Below the pieces are notes generated by a model. The model had not been told where the DNA came from. It searched no databases and saw only the letters and a program-made list of their open reading frames with translations. Positions 8,055 to 17,403 of a DNA stretch of 64,000 nucleotides are shown one piece after another; position 1 is the first letter of the stretch, and each line of letters opens with the position of its first letter. The position numbers and the translations under genes are program-made. The stretch comes from Paraburkholderia phenazinium (GTDB taxonomy: Bacteria; Pseudomonadota; Gammaproteobacteria; Burkholderiales; Burkholderiaceae), in contig NZ_FSRU01000001.1 of the NCBI RefSeq assembly GCF_900142845.1, positions 2,170,001 to 2,234,000 of the forward strand. Direction: 5' to 3'.

Positions 8055-10174
8055 CACAAATAGCGCTGGACAGGCCAGCTCACGACGCCACACCGGCGCT
8101 TTCCACACAGATACTCGACGGCGTGGGTGCTGTGACAAGCGAATTCGGGCCAATTTGGATTGTCGAAGAAGTTGCCGGCCACCTACGAAGCGGCAAGACG
8201 CGCGAACTGGCGACGCTGCGGCTCTACAGGCTTGACGGCGACACCCTCTCGTCGCTTCACGAACTGGGCTTTGACGAGGGGGGATCGCGCGTCGACTTGG
8301 TCATGACGCTGCTCGCGCGGGCGAAGGCGGACATGGGTGTGCTTGTCTGCAGCCACCGTACCGCTTCCGCCCCGCAACTTGCCGCCCGCCTTGAAGCAGA
8401 CGCGGTACGCTTGCATTACGTGTTGGAAATCGATGCATCACGCCGTATGGGATTCGCTCGCGCACGCGAAGGCGAACGCAATGTGACGCCCAGGGAGCGG
8501 GCAAAGACTGCCAGTTGGCAGCCTGTTTCGCTTAGCAGACCGGCAGGCAACAGCGAATGCTTTGCGGCAAATCTCGGTAAGGCAAAATTGGGGGATGTGG
8601 AAGACCTGACGTGTTTCGCCCTCTCGATCGGCGGCATCCAAGGCGATAGCCGGGGTACGCTTACAGGCGTTACGTCGCTCGATCTGGACGACACGCTGAA
8701 AAAGCTGGCCCAACTGCTTGCATGGACTCGCTGGATCCGCCTCGCCGTCAGGCGGGCAAATCGCCAGCGGCAAGTGCCGACATCGTCGTCAAGCGTTTTT
8801 GCCGATGTGGCGCGGTCCAAGCCGTCAGTCGTGGACATATCGTTCCGCGCTAACCGCAGAACCGCAGAGGGCCGAGACAAGCGCGACGCCCAGCAGCGCT
8901 CCCTGCTGCCGGATCGCCCTCCGACTCTCAGGCGCCGGCTGACTCAGGAAAAGAAAACCCTGAACGTGGTCGAACTATTCGCGGGAGCCGGCGGCATGGG
9001 CTTGGGCTTTCTCGGCGCGCACGCGTCGGGGGGGCGCGGTTACAGGATCACGGGCTCTGCAGAACTTCAGCCGATCTACACCCAGACGCTGAGACAGAAC
9101 CATGCCTACATGCAGAAATCCGGTCTTGTGCGGCCCGGCTCTACGCCCGCCGAGTACGCCCCGATGGATCTTTGCTCTAGACAGGTCCGCGATCGGCTGG
9201 AATCGATGGCAAGGACGCAGGGTGACGTCGACGTGCTGATCGGCGGACCGCCCTGCCAAGGGTTTTCCAGCGCGAACAGAAACAGCTGGTCCAGTTCGAA
9301 TCCGAATAACCGGCTGGTAGACGCGTTTCTTGACTGCGTGGATCACATGGCGCCGAAAGTCCTGCTGATGGAGAATGTTCAGGGCATCCTTTGGACACCG
9401 CGTGACGAAAACTCGTCAGATCTGAGCGTTGCGGCACACGTGCTTGAAAGATTGGGCGCGATGGGCTACCAGGTATTTCCTAAGCTGCTTGATGCCGTAT
9501 GGTATGGCGCACCGCAGAACCGCAACCGATTCTTTCTGCTTGGAATCCATAAGGATCTCGGCTACAGCAGCGAAGATTTTGGCCAGTGGGGCCCCTTCCC
9601 GAAACCGTCACATGGCCCAGGGACGGGCAAGGCGTTTGTCACGGTCCGAGATGCCATCGCCGATCTGCCGAAACTGGGCAATGGTGACGAAATTGACGAA
9701 CGCCCTTACGTCGGTGATGCAGTTCGACTCGCACAGAACGCGTTTCTGCGGGCGATGCGCGTAGGTGCTCCTGCAGACGTAATCTGGGACCACGTGACTT
9801 CGCGCCATGCAGAGTACGTGATTGAACGCTACAAGGCGATTCCGCAGGGCCAGAACTGGCAGGCTGCGCGCGAACTGATGACAAACTACGCAGATGTTGA
9901 GCGTACGCATAGCAACATCTACAGGCGGCTTGCGTGGAGCGAGCCTGCGATCACAATCGGGCACTACCGCAAGAGCATGCTGATCCATCCTTCCCAGCAT
10001 CGGGGACTGTCGCTGCGCGAGGCTGCCCGTCTGCAGTCCTTCCCTGATTGGTTCCGTTTTGCGGGCACGCCGACGGGCGCCGCCGGTGGCCTGATGCATA
10101 AGCAGCAGCAGCTTGCCAATGCTGTGTGTCCGAGCGTTACCAAAGCAGTTGCTGAATTCATTCTCGACCTTTAA
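8051..10174 (+). CDS. DNA (cytosine-5) methyltransferase with N-terminal extension
   Basis: 707 aa. Residues ~304-700 contain the C5-methylase motifs in order: I (VVELFAGAGGMGLGF, AdoMet binding), IV with catalytic Cys (GGPPCQGFSS, ~residue 398), VI (LLMENVQGIL, ENV), VIII (QNRNRFFLLGI), IX/X (LSLREAARLQSFPDWF and QQLANAVCP). The first ~300 residues form an additional region of unknown function, absent from minimal Dcm-type enzymes. The presumed product is 5-methylcytosine at a specific site that protects host DNA. It is coupled to the upstream HTH gene by a 4-base overlap and lies 16 bp before the Z1 gene, which has its own GAGAGGG ribosome site. Confidence 0.93.
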   Translation: MTQIALDRPAHDATPALSTQILDGVGAVTSEFGPIWIVEEVAGHLRSGKTRELATLRLYRLDGDTLSSLHELGFDEGGSRVDLVMTLLARAKADMGVLVCSHRTASAPQLAARLEADAVRLHYVLEIDASRRMGFARAREGERNVTPRERAKTASWQPVSLSRPAGNSECFAANLGKAKLGDVEDLTCFALSIGGIQGDSRGTLTGVTSLDLDDTLKKLAQLLAWTRWIRLAVRRANRQRQVPTSSSSVFADVARSKPSVVDISFRANRRTAEGRDKRDAQQRSLLPDRPPTLRRRLTQEKKTLNVVELFAGAGGMGLGFLGAHASGGRGYRITGSAELQPIYTQTLRQNHAYMQKSGLVRPGSTPAEYAPMDLCSRQVRDRLESMARTQGDVDVLIGGPPCQGFSSANRNSWSSSNPNNRLVDAFLDCVDHMAPKVLLMENVQGILWTPRDENSSDLSVAAHVLERLGAMGYQVFPKLLDAVWYGAPQNRNRFFLLGIHKDLGYSSEDFGQWGPFPKPSHGPGTGKAFVTVRDAIADLPKLGNGDEIDERPYVGDAVRLAQNAFLRAMRVGAPADVIWDHVTSRHAEYVIERYKAIPQGQNWQAARELMTNYADVERTHSNIYRRLAWSEPAITIGHYRKSMLIHPSQHRGLSLREAARLQSFPDWFRFAGTPTGAAGGLMHKQQQLANAVCPSVTKAVAEFILDL

Positions 10175-10190
10175 TTGAGAGGGCCGTCAC

Positions 10191-12830
10191 ATGCCACTGA
10201 GTAATGGACCCGACGACCAGATCGGCCTCATGGCGGATCAGATTGCCGATGCCGTACGGGCCGGCCGCACGCCTGAAGAAGCTGCCACGCGTCTCGCGGC
10301 ATTTGCCAAAGCCGATCTCGTCGAGCAGGCGCTGCAGCGATATCGCGATGCCGCCCGGCGTGTGTGGACGATGAAAGAGCCAGGCAGCATCCACAAGAAG
10401 CATTTCGACCCATGGTATCTGGGCCCCGACCCGTCCGACCGGTTGTGGCACTCCTATGCGAAATACCTTCGTGAAAAGGGCTGGAGCGAGGAGACTATCA
10501 AGGACATCGACGATGCATCGACGCGCATCGTCTCGCTCATGGATCCACCGCAGAAAGCTCAGATCCGCACGCGTGGTCTTGTCATCGGCTACGTGCAGAG
10601 CGGCAAGACGGCGAGCTTTACGGCGGTGGTTGCGAAGGCGGCTGATGTCGGCTACCGCTTCGTCATCGTGTTGTCTGGGCTCAACAACGTCCTGCGCTAC
10701 CAGACGCAGATGCGCATCGACGAGGATCTGATCGCGTCGAACCCTGAGCACTGGATTACCGTTACTGACACTGAAGACGACTTTAACGCGAACCGGAACG
10801 TCAATTCGTTTCTGACGGACAGGCATGCAACGAAGGTGCTGGGCGTCGTCAAGAAAAACAGTAGCCGGCTTACGCGGCTCTACAAATGGCTTACGGGCGC
10901 CCGTCCGGAAGTGCTGCGTAGCTGCCCGGTGCTAATCGTCGACGACGAGGCCGACCAGGCGAGCCCAAACGCACACCCCGACCCGGAGGAACGAACCAAG
11001 ATCAACAAGCTGATCATCAAGCTGTTGACGGACCTTCCCAAGGCGGCCTATGTCGGCTACACCGCTACGCCCTTCGCCAATCTGCTCATCGACCCGACGA
11101 CGCCCGAGGATCTGTACCCGAGCGACTTCATCGTCGATTTGCCCAAAGGCAAGGGCTATTTCGGTGCAGAGGAGATCTTCGGGCGCGCGCCTCTCGATGA
11201 GGATGAAGAGCCGGTCGACGGACTCGATATTTTCAGGCAGGTGCCGGACGACGAGGTGCCGCTACTGAAGCCGCCGAGCCGCGAAGCACGCTTCACGTTT
11301 GCAATTGAGATCACGCCGACGCTTCGGGAAGCGACCCTCTACTTCTGGATGGCAACTGCTGCCCGGCACGCACGAGGGCAGAGCACGAAACACGCTTCGA
11401 TGCTCATTCATACGACCCAGTACGCTGCCGTACATCTGAATTCGAAGCCGGTTCTGGAAAGCTTACGCGACGCGGTGCGTTCCCAGCTTGACAAGGGTAC
11501 CGCTTCGCTCCTTGACGAACTTGAAAAACTTTGGGCGCGAGAACAGGCGAAGCTGCCTGCCGAGGCGTTCGGTGTACGCCCAATCCCGTTTGACGAAATG
11601 CTCACGTATCTGCCGAAGGTAGTCGGACTCACCGAAGTCAAGGTGGAAAACGGCAGGAGTCCCACGCTCGACCGCGTGGACTATCAGGTCGATGCCGACG
11701 GCAATGGCCGGCTGTACATAGTTATTGGCGGCAACGTGCTGTCGAGAGGCCTGACGCTTGAGGGGCTCACCGTCAGCTATTTCGTGCGGTCTGCGTCCGC
11801 CTACGACACGCTGTTGCAGATGGGCCGGTGGTTTGGCTATCGCCCGGGTTATGCCGACCTGCCCCGGGTCTGGACGACCGGAGAGCTTCGCGACTACTTT
11901 TACGATCTGGCCAGCGTCGAAAAGGAGATTCGGTCCGACATTGCGCATTACAAGAGCGGGATCATCACGCCGATGGATTTTGCCGTGCGCATCCGCACGC
12001 ATCCCGCTCTAGCCGTCACAGCGAAGCTCAAGATGCAGCACGCTGTCAAGGCAAAGATGGCATACAACGCGCGCGAAGTGCAGACGATCGTGTTCCGGCA
12101 CAAGGATGAGGGTTGGCTCGACAGCAACATCAAGGCCGTTCGCGATCTTGTCCAGAACATGATGGCAGCCGATATCAAGCCGGCCACGCTTGCGGGAAAG
12201 CCTCACCGCGTGTTTCTCGACGTACCCGCGAAAGCGGTTGTGGATTTCCTCACCAGTTACGCCATCGAACCGAGCAACAGTGAAATGGATGCCGCGTTGC
12301 TGCGCGGTTACATCCTGGCTCAGAACAAGCGCGGACGCATCACCCAATGGTCGGTGGTCATTGCGACGCGCACCAACGCACGGCCGGAACTGGGAACCAT
12401 CGATCTGGGGGGGGGTGTCGAACTGCCGCTGGTCAATCGCGCGCGTTTCCTGCGCGACCGCGGTCCCGATGTGGTTGACATCAAGGCTTTGATGTCGGAA
12501 ACCGACGCGGCGGCCGATGTGCCCCTGCCGGCCGCTGAACTGCGCAATAGCGACCGTGAGGCGCTCAGAAATCTACGTCAAGAGTACGTTCCCGGCCGCG
12601 GTCTTCTTGTCATCTACCCCATCAGCAAGGACTCTCTGCCACAGCCCGACAGCCAACTCCGTGCGCCGCTGGAGGCAGTGCGGCACATCATGGGCATTGC
12701 ACTCGCATTCCCAGATGTGCCGCAGGAGGACCTTACACCGCAGGACTACTTGACGGTCGAGTTGCCGGACACGGGCAGCGAGGTGATCGATATCGACGAT
12801 CTGGAAGACATGGGTGACACCGAGCAATGA
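10191..12830 (+). CDS. Z1-domain superfamily II ATPase
   Basis: 879 aa. Helicase-like motifs are readable: Walker A GYVQSGKTAS (~residue 133), Walker B VLIVDDEADQAS (~246), motif III-like YVGYTATPFANLL (~286), and motif V/VI region GGNVLSRGLTLEGL followed by LQMGRWFGYR (~512-555). This arrangement is that of Z1-domain proteins (PF10593), which Iyer, Abhiman and Aravind described in restriction-modification clusters with MORC-like ATPases. It probably remodels or translocates on DNA as the motor of the restriction arm. It overlaps the next gene by four bases (ATGA). Confidence 0.9.
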   Translation: MPLSNGPDDQIGLMADQIADAVRAGRTPEEAATRLAAFAKADLVEQALQRYRDAARRVWTMKEPGSIHKKHFDPWYLGPDPSDRLWHSYAKYLREKGWSEETIKDIDDASTRIVSLMDPPQKAQIRTRGLVIGYVQSGKTASFTAVVAKAADVGYRFVIVLSGLNNVLRYQTQMRIDEDLIASNPEHWITVTDTEDDFNANRNVNSFLTDRHATKVLGVVKKNSSRLTRLYKWLTGARPEVLRSCPVLIVDDEADQASPNAHPDPEERTKINKLIIKLLTDLPKAAYVGYTATPFANLLIDPTTPEDLYPSDFIVDLPKGKGYFGAEEIFGRAPLDEDEEPVDGLDIFRQVPDDEVPLLKPPSREARFTFAIEITPTLREATLYFWMATAARHARGQSTKHASMLIHTTQYAAVHLNSKPVLESLRDAVRSQLDKGTASLLDELEKLWAREQAKLPAEAFGVRPIPFDEMLTYLPKVVGLTEVKVENGRSPTLDRVDYQVDADGNGRLYIVIGGNVLSRGLTLEGLTVSYFVRSASAYDTLLQMGRWFGYRPGYADLPRVWTTGELRDYFYDLASVEKEIRSDIAHYKSGIITPMDFAVRIRTHPALAVTAKLKMQHAVKAKMAYNAREVQTIVFRHKDEGWLDSNIKAVRDLVQNMMAADIKPATLAGKPHRVFLDVPAKAVVDFLTSYAIEPSNSEMDAALLRGYILAQNKRGRITQWSVVIATRTNARPELGTIDLGGGVELPLVNRARFLRDRGPDVVDIKALMSETDAAADVPLPAAELRNSDREALRNLRQEYVPGRGLLVIYPISKDSLPQPDSQLRAPLEAVRHIMGIALAFPDVPQEDLTPQDYLTVELPDTGSEVIDIDDLEDMGDTEQ

Positions 12831-13876
12831 CCTCTGATACTGCATGGCCGACCGATGTCGCCTGGAAGCGGCTGGAGTCGCCGGACGCTACGCCTACGAG
12901 GGGAGAGTTCCGCGTGTTTGACACCGGAATCTCTTCCTCAAACGGGAACGTGTTACTCGCCATTGACGGATCGGGACTTCGTCACCTGCTTGTGCCAACA
13001 TCCGATGCGTTTGAAGCCGCTCACGACCGGCGAAGCGGCGGTGTTCATCTGGTCACCCGGCTGTTGCTTGACGGCTCCGGGCAGCATCAGTACATCGACC
13101 TGGCCTGCCAGAAGGAGCATTTGAATGCCGCGTTCGGCCATATGGCAGACGAGGTATTAGCCGACTTGGGCAAGAACACCGACGACGCATTCCAGACCTG
13201 CCGACGCACGCTGCAACGCTGGCGCGAGCTCATGGATCGGGAGGTTTCACCGGTCATGTCAACCGAGGCGATGTGCGGACTCTTTGGCGAGTTGTGGCAT
13301 GTGCGTGCCATTGCGGAGCTGGATCCGTCAGCTACCCACATCTGGCAGGGGCCGCGTGGTGCGCGCCACGATTTCAGCGCGCGAGGCATCGCGCTAGAAG
13401 TGAAAACGACACTCAGCCACAGCCACTGGAGACTCCGCATTCACGGGCTGACCCAGCTTGAGGCGCCTGCAGATGCATCGCTGTTTCTTTGCGCCCTGAG
13501 GCTGGAACTCAATGGTGCTGCAGGAAGCACGCTGCCGGAACTTGTCGGGCAGATCCTGGAGCTGGGCGTGGACCGCCACGAGTTCGTCACAATGCTGGCG
13601 GCAGCCGGATATCAGTTGAGGGATCAGGTGCACTACGAGCAGTTCAGGTTCGAGGTTCTTGATATGAGGCTGCACGAGGTCGTCGATCGTTTCCCGCGTC
13701 TGACAACTGCCGACTTCGGCGCGTCGGGCCTCCCGTCTGGCGTAACGGAAATCGACTACACCGTGAACCTTGACGCCACAACGCCATTGAAGCGTACCGA
13801 TCTTGACGGGCTTCTCGCCGCTCTGGTCGCCAACTCAAGGAACCCGGATGTCCTCGCCGCTAAGCCTTCATTCTGA
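12827..13876 (+). CDS. PD-(D/E)XK nuclease-family protein (DUF4420-like)
   Basis: 349 aa. Around residues 180-195 the sequence GARHDFSARGIALEVKTT gives the D...(E)xK signature of PD-(D/E)XK nucleases. Gene context (between Z1 and the GHKL ATPase) matches the PF14390 family known from such clusters. Expected to be the DNA-cleaving component. Its start overlaps the Z1 stop in ATGA and its last 29 bp overlap the next gene, so expression levels are probably linked. Cleavage activity is inferred. Confidence 0.8.
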   Translation: MTSDTAWPTDVAWKRLESPDATPTRGEFRVFDTGISSSNGNVLLAIDGSGLRHLLVPTSDAFEAAHDRRSGGVHLVTRLLLDGSGQHQYIDLACQKEHLNAAFGHMADEVLADLGKNTDDAFQTCRRTLQRWRELMDREVSPVMSTEAMCGLFGELWHVRAIAELDPSATHIWQGPRGARHDFSARGIALEVKTTLSHSHWRLRIHGLTQLEAPADASLFLCALRLELNGAAGSTLPELVGQILELGVDRHEFVTMLAAAGYQLRDQVHYEQFRFEVLDMRLHEVVDRFPRLTTADFGASGLPSGVTEIDYTVNLDATTPLKRTDLDGLLAALVANSRNPDVLAAKPSF

Positions 13877-15707
13877 GGTTTTTCCAGCGACAGGCGGCGC
13901 GTCGGCCGAAGGAATATCGAATCAACTGGGTCGCCCGCGCGCCGACCGGTTCACGCTTCTTGTGCGTGAGGCTGTGCAGAACAGCTGGGACGCCAGGGTC
14001 GACGCGGCCGGTGGCGTAAGGTTCGAGATAACAGGGCGTCTTCTGCCGCGCGATGGACGACGGGCATTGCTGGACACGATATTTCACGATGTTCCTGCGG
14101 ATCTGCCCTTGCGCGCCCGACTCGACGACAGCCAGGATTTTCCGATACTTGCGATCCGCGATTTCGGCACGAAGGGACTGGGCGGCCCGACGCGCGGGAA
14201 TGTCGTTCCGCGTCCAGGCGAACCGACCAACTTTGTCGACTTCATGCGCTACTCGGGCCGGTCGCCCAACCGCACGCACAGCGGAGGCACATATGGTTTT
14301 GGCAAGGCGGCCTACTTTCTCGCCAGTTCGCTTCGCACCATATGTGTTCACACACGCTTTTCCGGCGTGGCAGGCATCGAATCCCGTTTCATGGCTTCTG
14401 CGCTTGGACCTCAGTTCGAGACGACGGGCCCGGATAGCACGCGCTATACAGGGCGACACTGGTGGGGGGGGCAAGCATCTGACGGCGTCGTCGATCCCGT
14501 AGTCGGCCTCGCCGCAGACGATCTTGCGCGCCTGCTTGACCCGGCGGTTCGAGCGTCTGACGCCACGGGGACGACCATCTACGTTCTGGCACCCGAATTT
14601 GAAAATGCTTCGGCCGAGCATGTATTTGCCTCAATGGCCCGAACCATCGTCGAGTTTTTCTGGCCGAAGCTGATCGATGGGATCGATGGCGCGCCCTCGA
14701 TGACGTTCGGCGTTCAGTGGCAGGGACACGATATCGCGCTGCCAGTCAATGAGCCTCAATGGGCATTGCTTAGCCACGCGTTTCTCGCAGCTTCGACGGG
14801 CACTTCGACGGATTCCGGAGAGGTGCAGTCCGTCTTTTCGCAGCGGCCGCGGCAGCATCTGGGGACGCTTGCGCTGTTGCGCAGGCCTGCCAATTTGGGC
14901 GGAGCCGGCGGGACCACGACCACCGAAAACGCGGAACCGATGTCTGGCCGACGGATTGTGGAATTTCCGCTAAGACATATTGCGCTCATGCGAGCGCCCA
15001 ACTTCGTCGTCAAGTATATTGAAGGACCTCCGGCGCCATACGGTCTTGCCGAATATGCCGGCGTATTCCGTGTTGATTCCCGCGTCGACTCCGCGTTTGC
15101 GCGCTCGGAGCCACCAACCCACGACGATTGGGTGCCAGACCTGCTCGAGGCTACGACGGAAAGAACGTATGTCCGCGTGGCGCAGCGTCGCGTCAAGGAG
15201 CTCGTTGAGGCTTTCGCTGCCCCGTTCAGCGTTGAGCCTGGCACGACCGACGCGCGCTCCGTGCTGGGGTTTTCAGCCATGCTGGGTGGGCTGGTGCCTT
15301 CCCTGCATGACGACGGTGGCCCCTCTGGTTCAAGCAGCACCGGGGTCACGCGGCGGCGGCCAGTGGCAACATCAACCGTGCGCGCAGACTTCATGGGCGA
15401 ACCCGAGCTTGCCCTGATCGACGGCGTGCCGGCGATGCTGGTCCGATTCGAAGTTCTGGGCAGGCCTGGACAAACCGCCACAGTCAAGGCTCTTTCGCGC
15501 GTAATGGTTGCTGACGGCTTTGAAACTGAACCGCCCGAAGGGGCGGCCGTCCCGCGGGTACTGGCTTGGCGAAAACCCGATGGCTCAGTATCCTCGACGC
15601 AAGCAAGCTGCTCCATTGAAGTCGCCAGTGGAACATGGAGCGTGGAAGTTAGTATTCCTTCCGACGCAATGACAACCCTTGCGCTAGAGGTCGAGGTCGG
15701 ATCATGA
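13848..15707 (+). CDS. GHKL (Bergerat-fold) ATPase, bacterial MORC-like
   Basis: 619 aa. The three ATP-binding boxes are present: N box LVREAVQNSWDA (~residue 37), G1 AIRDFGTKGLGG (~101) and G2 SGGTYGFGKAAYF (~144). A long C-terminal region (~300 residues) follows. The ATG at 13848 has AAGGA six bases upstream and is preferred over an in-frame ATG at 13803 deep inside the previous gene. Similar 'paraMORC' ATPases were described computationally in RM clusters together with C5 methylase, Z1 and PD-(D/E)XK proteins. They likely act as an ATP-driven DNA clamp or loop-former. It overlaps the following gene by ATGA. Confidence 0.88.
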   Translation: MSSPLSLHSEVFPATGGASAEGISNQLGRPRADRFTLLVREAVQNSWDARVDAAGGVRFEITGRLLPRDGRRALLDTIFHDVPADLPLRARLDDSQDFPILAIRDFGTKGLGGPTRGNVVPRPGEPTNFVDFMRYSGRSPNRTHSGGTYGFGKAAYFLASSLRTICVHTRFSGVAGIESRFMASALGPQFETTGPDSTRYTGRHWWGGQASDGVVDPVVGLAADDLARLLDPAVRASDATGTTIYVLAPEFENASAEHVFASMARTIVEFFWPKLIDGIDGAPSMTFGVQWQGHDIALPVNEPQWALLSHAFLAASTGTSTDSGEVQSVFSQRPRQHLGTLALLRRPANLGGAGGTTTTENAEPMSGRRIVEFPLRHIALMRAPNFVVKYIEGPPAPYGLAEYAGVFRVDSRVDSAFARSEPPTHDDWVPDLLEATTERTYVRVAQRRVKELVEAFAAPFSVEPGTTDARSVLGFSAMLGGLVPSLHDDGGPSGSSSTGVTRRRPVATSTVRADFMGEPELALIDGVPAMLVRFEVLGRPGQTATVKALSRVMVADGFETEPPEGAAVPRVLAWRKPDGSVSSTQASCSIEVASGTWSVEVSIPSDAMTTLALEVEVGS

Positions 15708-16609
15708 AGGCCGCCACAACGATGCCCTATCGAAGCGCGAACGCTGCCCGGATAGGCGGTGGTCCGTGGGAAGTGATCGCGGCTGGACCGCCGCCAGCAG
15801 CTCTGTCCGGACCGATTGAAATCGACTACGTGTCCACAATCCAGGTTCGGCGGCATCTGACGGTTGATACGGAAGGAGTGCGGCGCGACTGCGGCCTCCC
15901 CGAGCGTTTGCCACTGATCGTTTCTGCGATTTGGTCAAGTGCCGGCACATTTGTCAAACGGTGCCTGGCACAAATCGAACTCGGCGGCCAGGACGCCCAT
16001 CAGCACATTGATCTGTCTGGCGAAATACCGGGTGGCGAAGTCGCCGGAACGCTTCAAATCGAGACGGCCATCATGCTTGCCTGTGACAATGCAGAGGCTG
16101 CTGCCCTCGTCGCGAAATATGCGGGAAGCGTCCTGGTCCGGGATCGCCACATCGTGTATCTGGACGAATCGACGTCTCGCTTCCCCGTTGAAATCGTGGA
16201 CTTCAGCACGGGCTTCTGGGCAAACCCCGAGGCGGGTTGGCGTCTTTCCTGGAACAGCCTTGATATGGAGGCGCCGTTTCTTCGATCGGTCCGGCTTTTT
16301 GTCAACGCGACGCACCTGCGGGTGGTTCACGCTGTGTCAGTCGAACCGCCGTCGCCCGAAGCAAAAGCCATTCGCGATGCCATCTATTTCGACGTGGCCA
16401 GAAGCCTTATCCTCGGGGCACTCGGAAACGACGAATTTGTATCTCGCGAAGGAAACTACGGCAACGGTAGCTGTGGTCGGGCAATCTACACCCTTGTCCA
16501 GCTTCTTTTCCCGGGCGACCGGCTTGAAGGGCTGAAAAGCGCTGCGGAACAGCGGCCGGAGCAGTTTGGCAGCGATTTGCAGGGCAAACTTCGAGTTTTC
16601 TACGCTTGA
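15704..16609 (+). CDS. Uncharacterised protein of the MORC/Z1 RM operon
   Basis: 301 aa with no motif I can name. It is mixed alpha/beta in composition, with no signal peptide, membrane segment or obvious Cys/His cluster. A Gly/Asn-rich loop near residue 250 (REGNYGNGSCGRAIY) is the most distinctive stretch. It starts in the ATGA overlap with the MORC-like gene and its stop overlaps the TTG start of the next gene, so it is translated as part of the system. Likely a specificity or structural subunit; function unknown. Confidence 0.75.
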   Translation: MKAATTMPYRSANAARIGGGPWEVIAAGPPPAALSGPIEIDYVSTIQVRRHLTVDTEGVRRDCGLPERLPLIVSAIWSSAGTFVKRCLAQIELGGQDAHQHIDLSGEIPGGEVAGTLQIETAIMLACDNAEAAALVAKYAGSVLVRDRHIVYLDESTSRFPVEIVDFSTGFWANPEAGWRLSWNSLDMEAPFLRSVRLFVNATHLRVVHAVSVEPPSPEAKAIRDAIYFDVARSLILGALGNDEFVSREGNYGNGSCGRAIYTLVQLLFPGDRLEGLKSAAEQRPEQFGSDLQGKLRVFYA

Positions 16610-17391
16610 GCACCCTTCTCTTTCCACAATTGCCGCATCATGCCGCCCTGCGGATGGCCACAGCGTTCCGCAACTTCAGCGTCGAGGAACTGGCGGCGCA
16701 CGCGCAGTTCGAATGCGACGAGTGCGAATATACGCCCACGGGTGGATCGCGCGCGACGGCTCTCGAAATCACCACCCTGCGCACCGAGGTCATTGATCTG
16801 GCCAAGGCGTATGGCTATCCAGGGTTTCCCAACCAGCATCAGGCGGCGACGTTCGACGCCACCCTGACGCTCGTGCTTGTCGCGCAGATGCGCCTCGCAC
16901 CGGCCGAGGCTGCAAGAGGGGGCGTGTGGGCGTTTCTCGCCTGTGTCGTTCTGCCGGACATTGTGCGCTGGCGCTTCGGCGGCGTCGACGCGCCAACCTC
17001 TCCTGAGCGTTATCTGTCGGGGCGCAGAAATACCTTTCAACGGCTATGGTGGCGAGCGTTCTATCTTGGCACGCGCCCGCATGCCGGCCGCAGTGTCGAA
17101 CAGCTCCTGCACGCACTCGGCGAAGACGAACTGGTCCAAGTAACAGAACGACCATCGCTCGCCGGCATCGAGGGTCTGGCGGCGGCCGTGGCAGCCGGCA
17201 TGCTCGACGCGTGCATCAGACACAAAGGCCTTGCCCGGCGACATCTGATGCGCGAGGCACAAAAGCGGCTCCTTCGTTTGTCGTCGTTCGTGAGCCTCGA
17301 ATCCGTTTCGGCGGAGTGCCTTGACCATCACGTCACCCGGATATTCGACAAGGTCGCGGATTCATTTGCGGCGGCGCATGAGCCTACTTGA
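16606..17391 (+). CDS. Uncharacterised protein of the MORC/Z1 RM operon (possibly DUF6339-like)
   Basis: 261 aa using a TTG start at 16606 that overlaps the previous stop (TTGA). Mostly alpha-helical. The segment GRRNTFQRLWWRAFYLGTR (~residues 140-158) resembles a conserved element of DUF6339 proteins as I remember them, which is a weak assignment. No catalytic motif is evident. The next gene, the broken vsr, begins 12 bp downstream. A role in the restriction complex is inferred only from the tight operon. Confidence 0.7.
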   Translation: MSTLLFPQLPHHAALRMATAFRNFSVEELAAHAQFECDECEYTPTGGSRATALEITTLRTEVIDLAKAYGYPGFPNQHQAATFDATLTLVLVAQMRLAPAEAARGGVWAFLACVVLPDIVRWRFGGVDAPTSPERYLSGRRNTFQRLWWRAFYLGTRPHAGRSVEQLLHALGEDELVQVTERPSLAGIEGLAAAVAAGMLDACIRHKGLARRHLMREAQKRLLRLSSFVSLESVSAECLDHHVTRIFDKVADSFAAAHEPT

Positions 17392-17403
17392 GATCTTCTG
17401 GCA

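Noticed and set aside
13803..13847. Upstream ATG for the MORC-like gene
   Set aside because: It would add residues encoded wholly inside the previous gene; ATG 13848 has a better ribosome site.
14756..15856. 366-codon minus-strand frame
   Set aside because: Antisense to the MORC-like ATPase; Ser/Arg-rich shadow.
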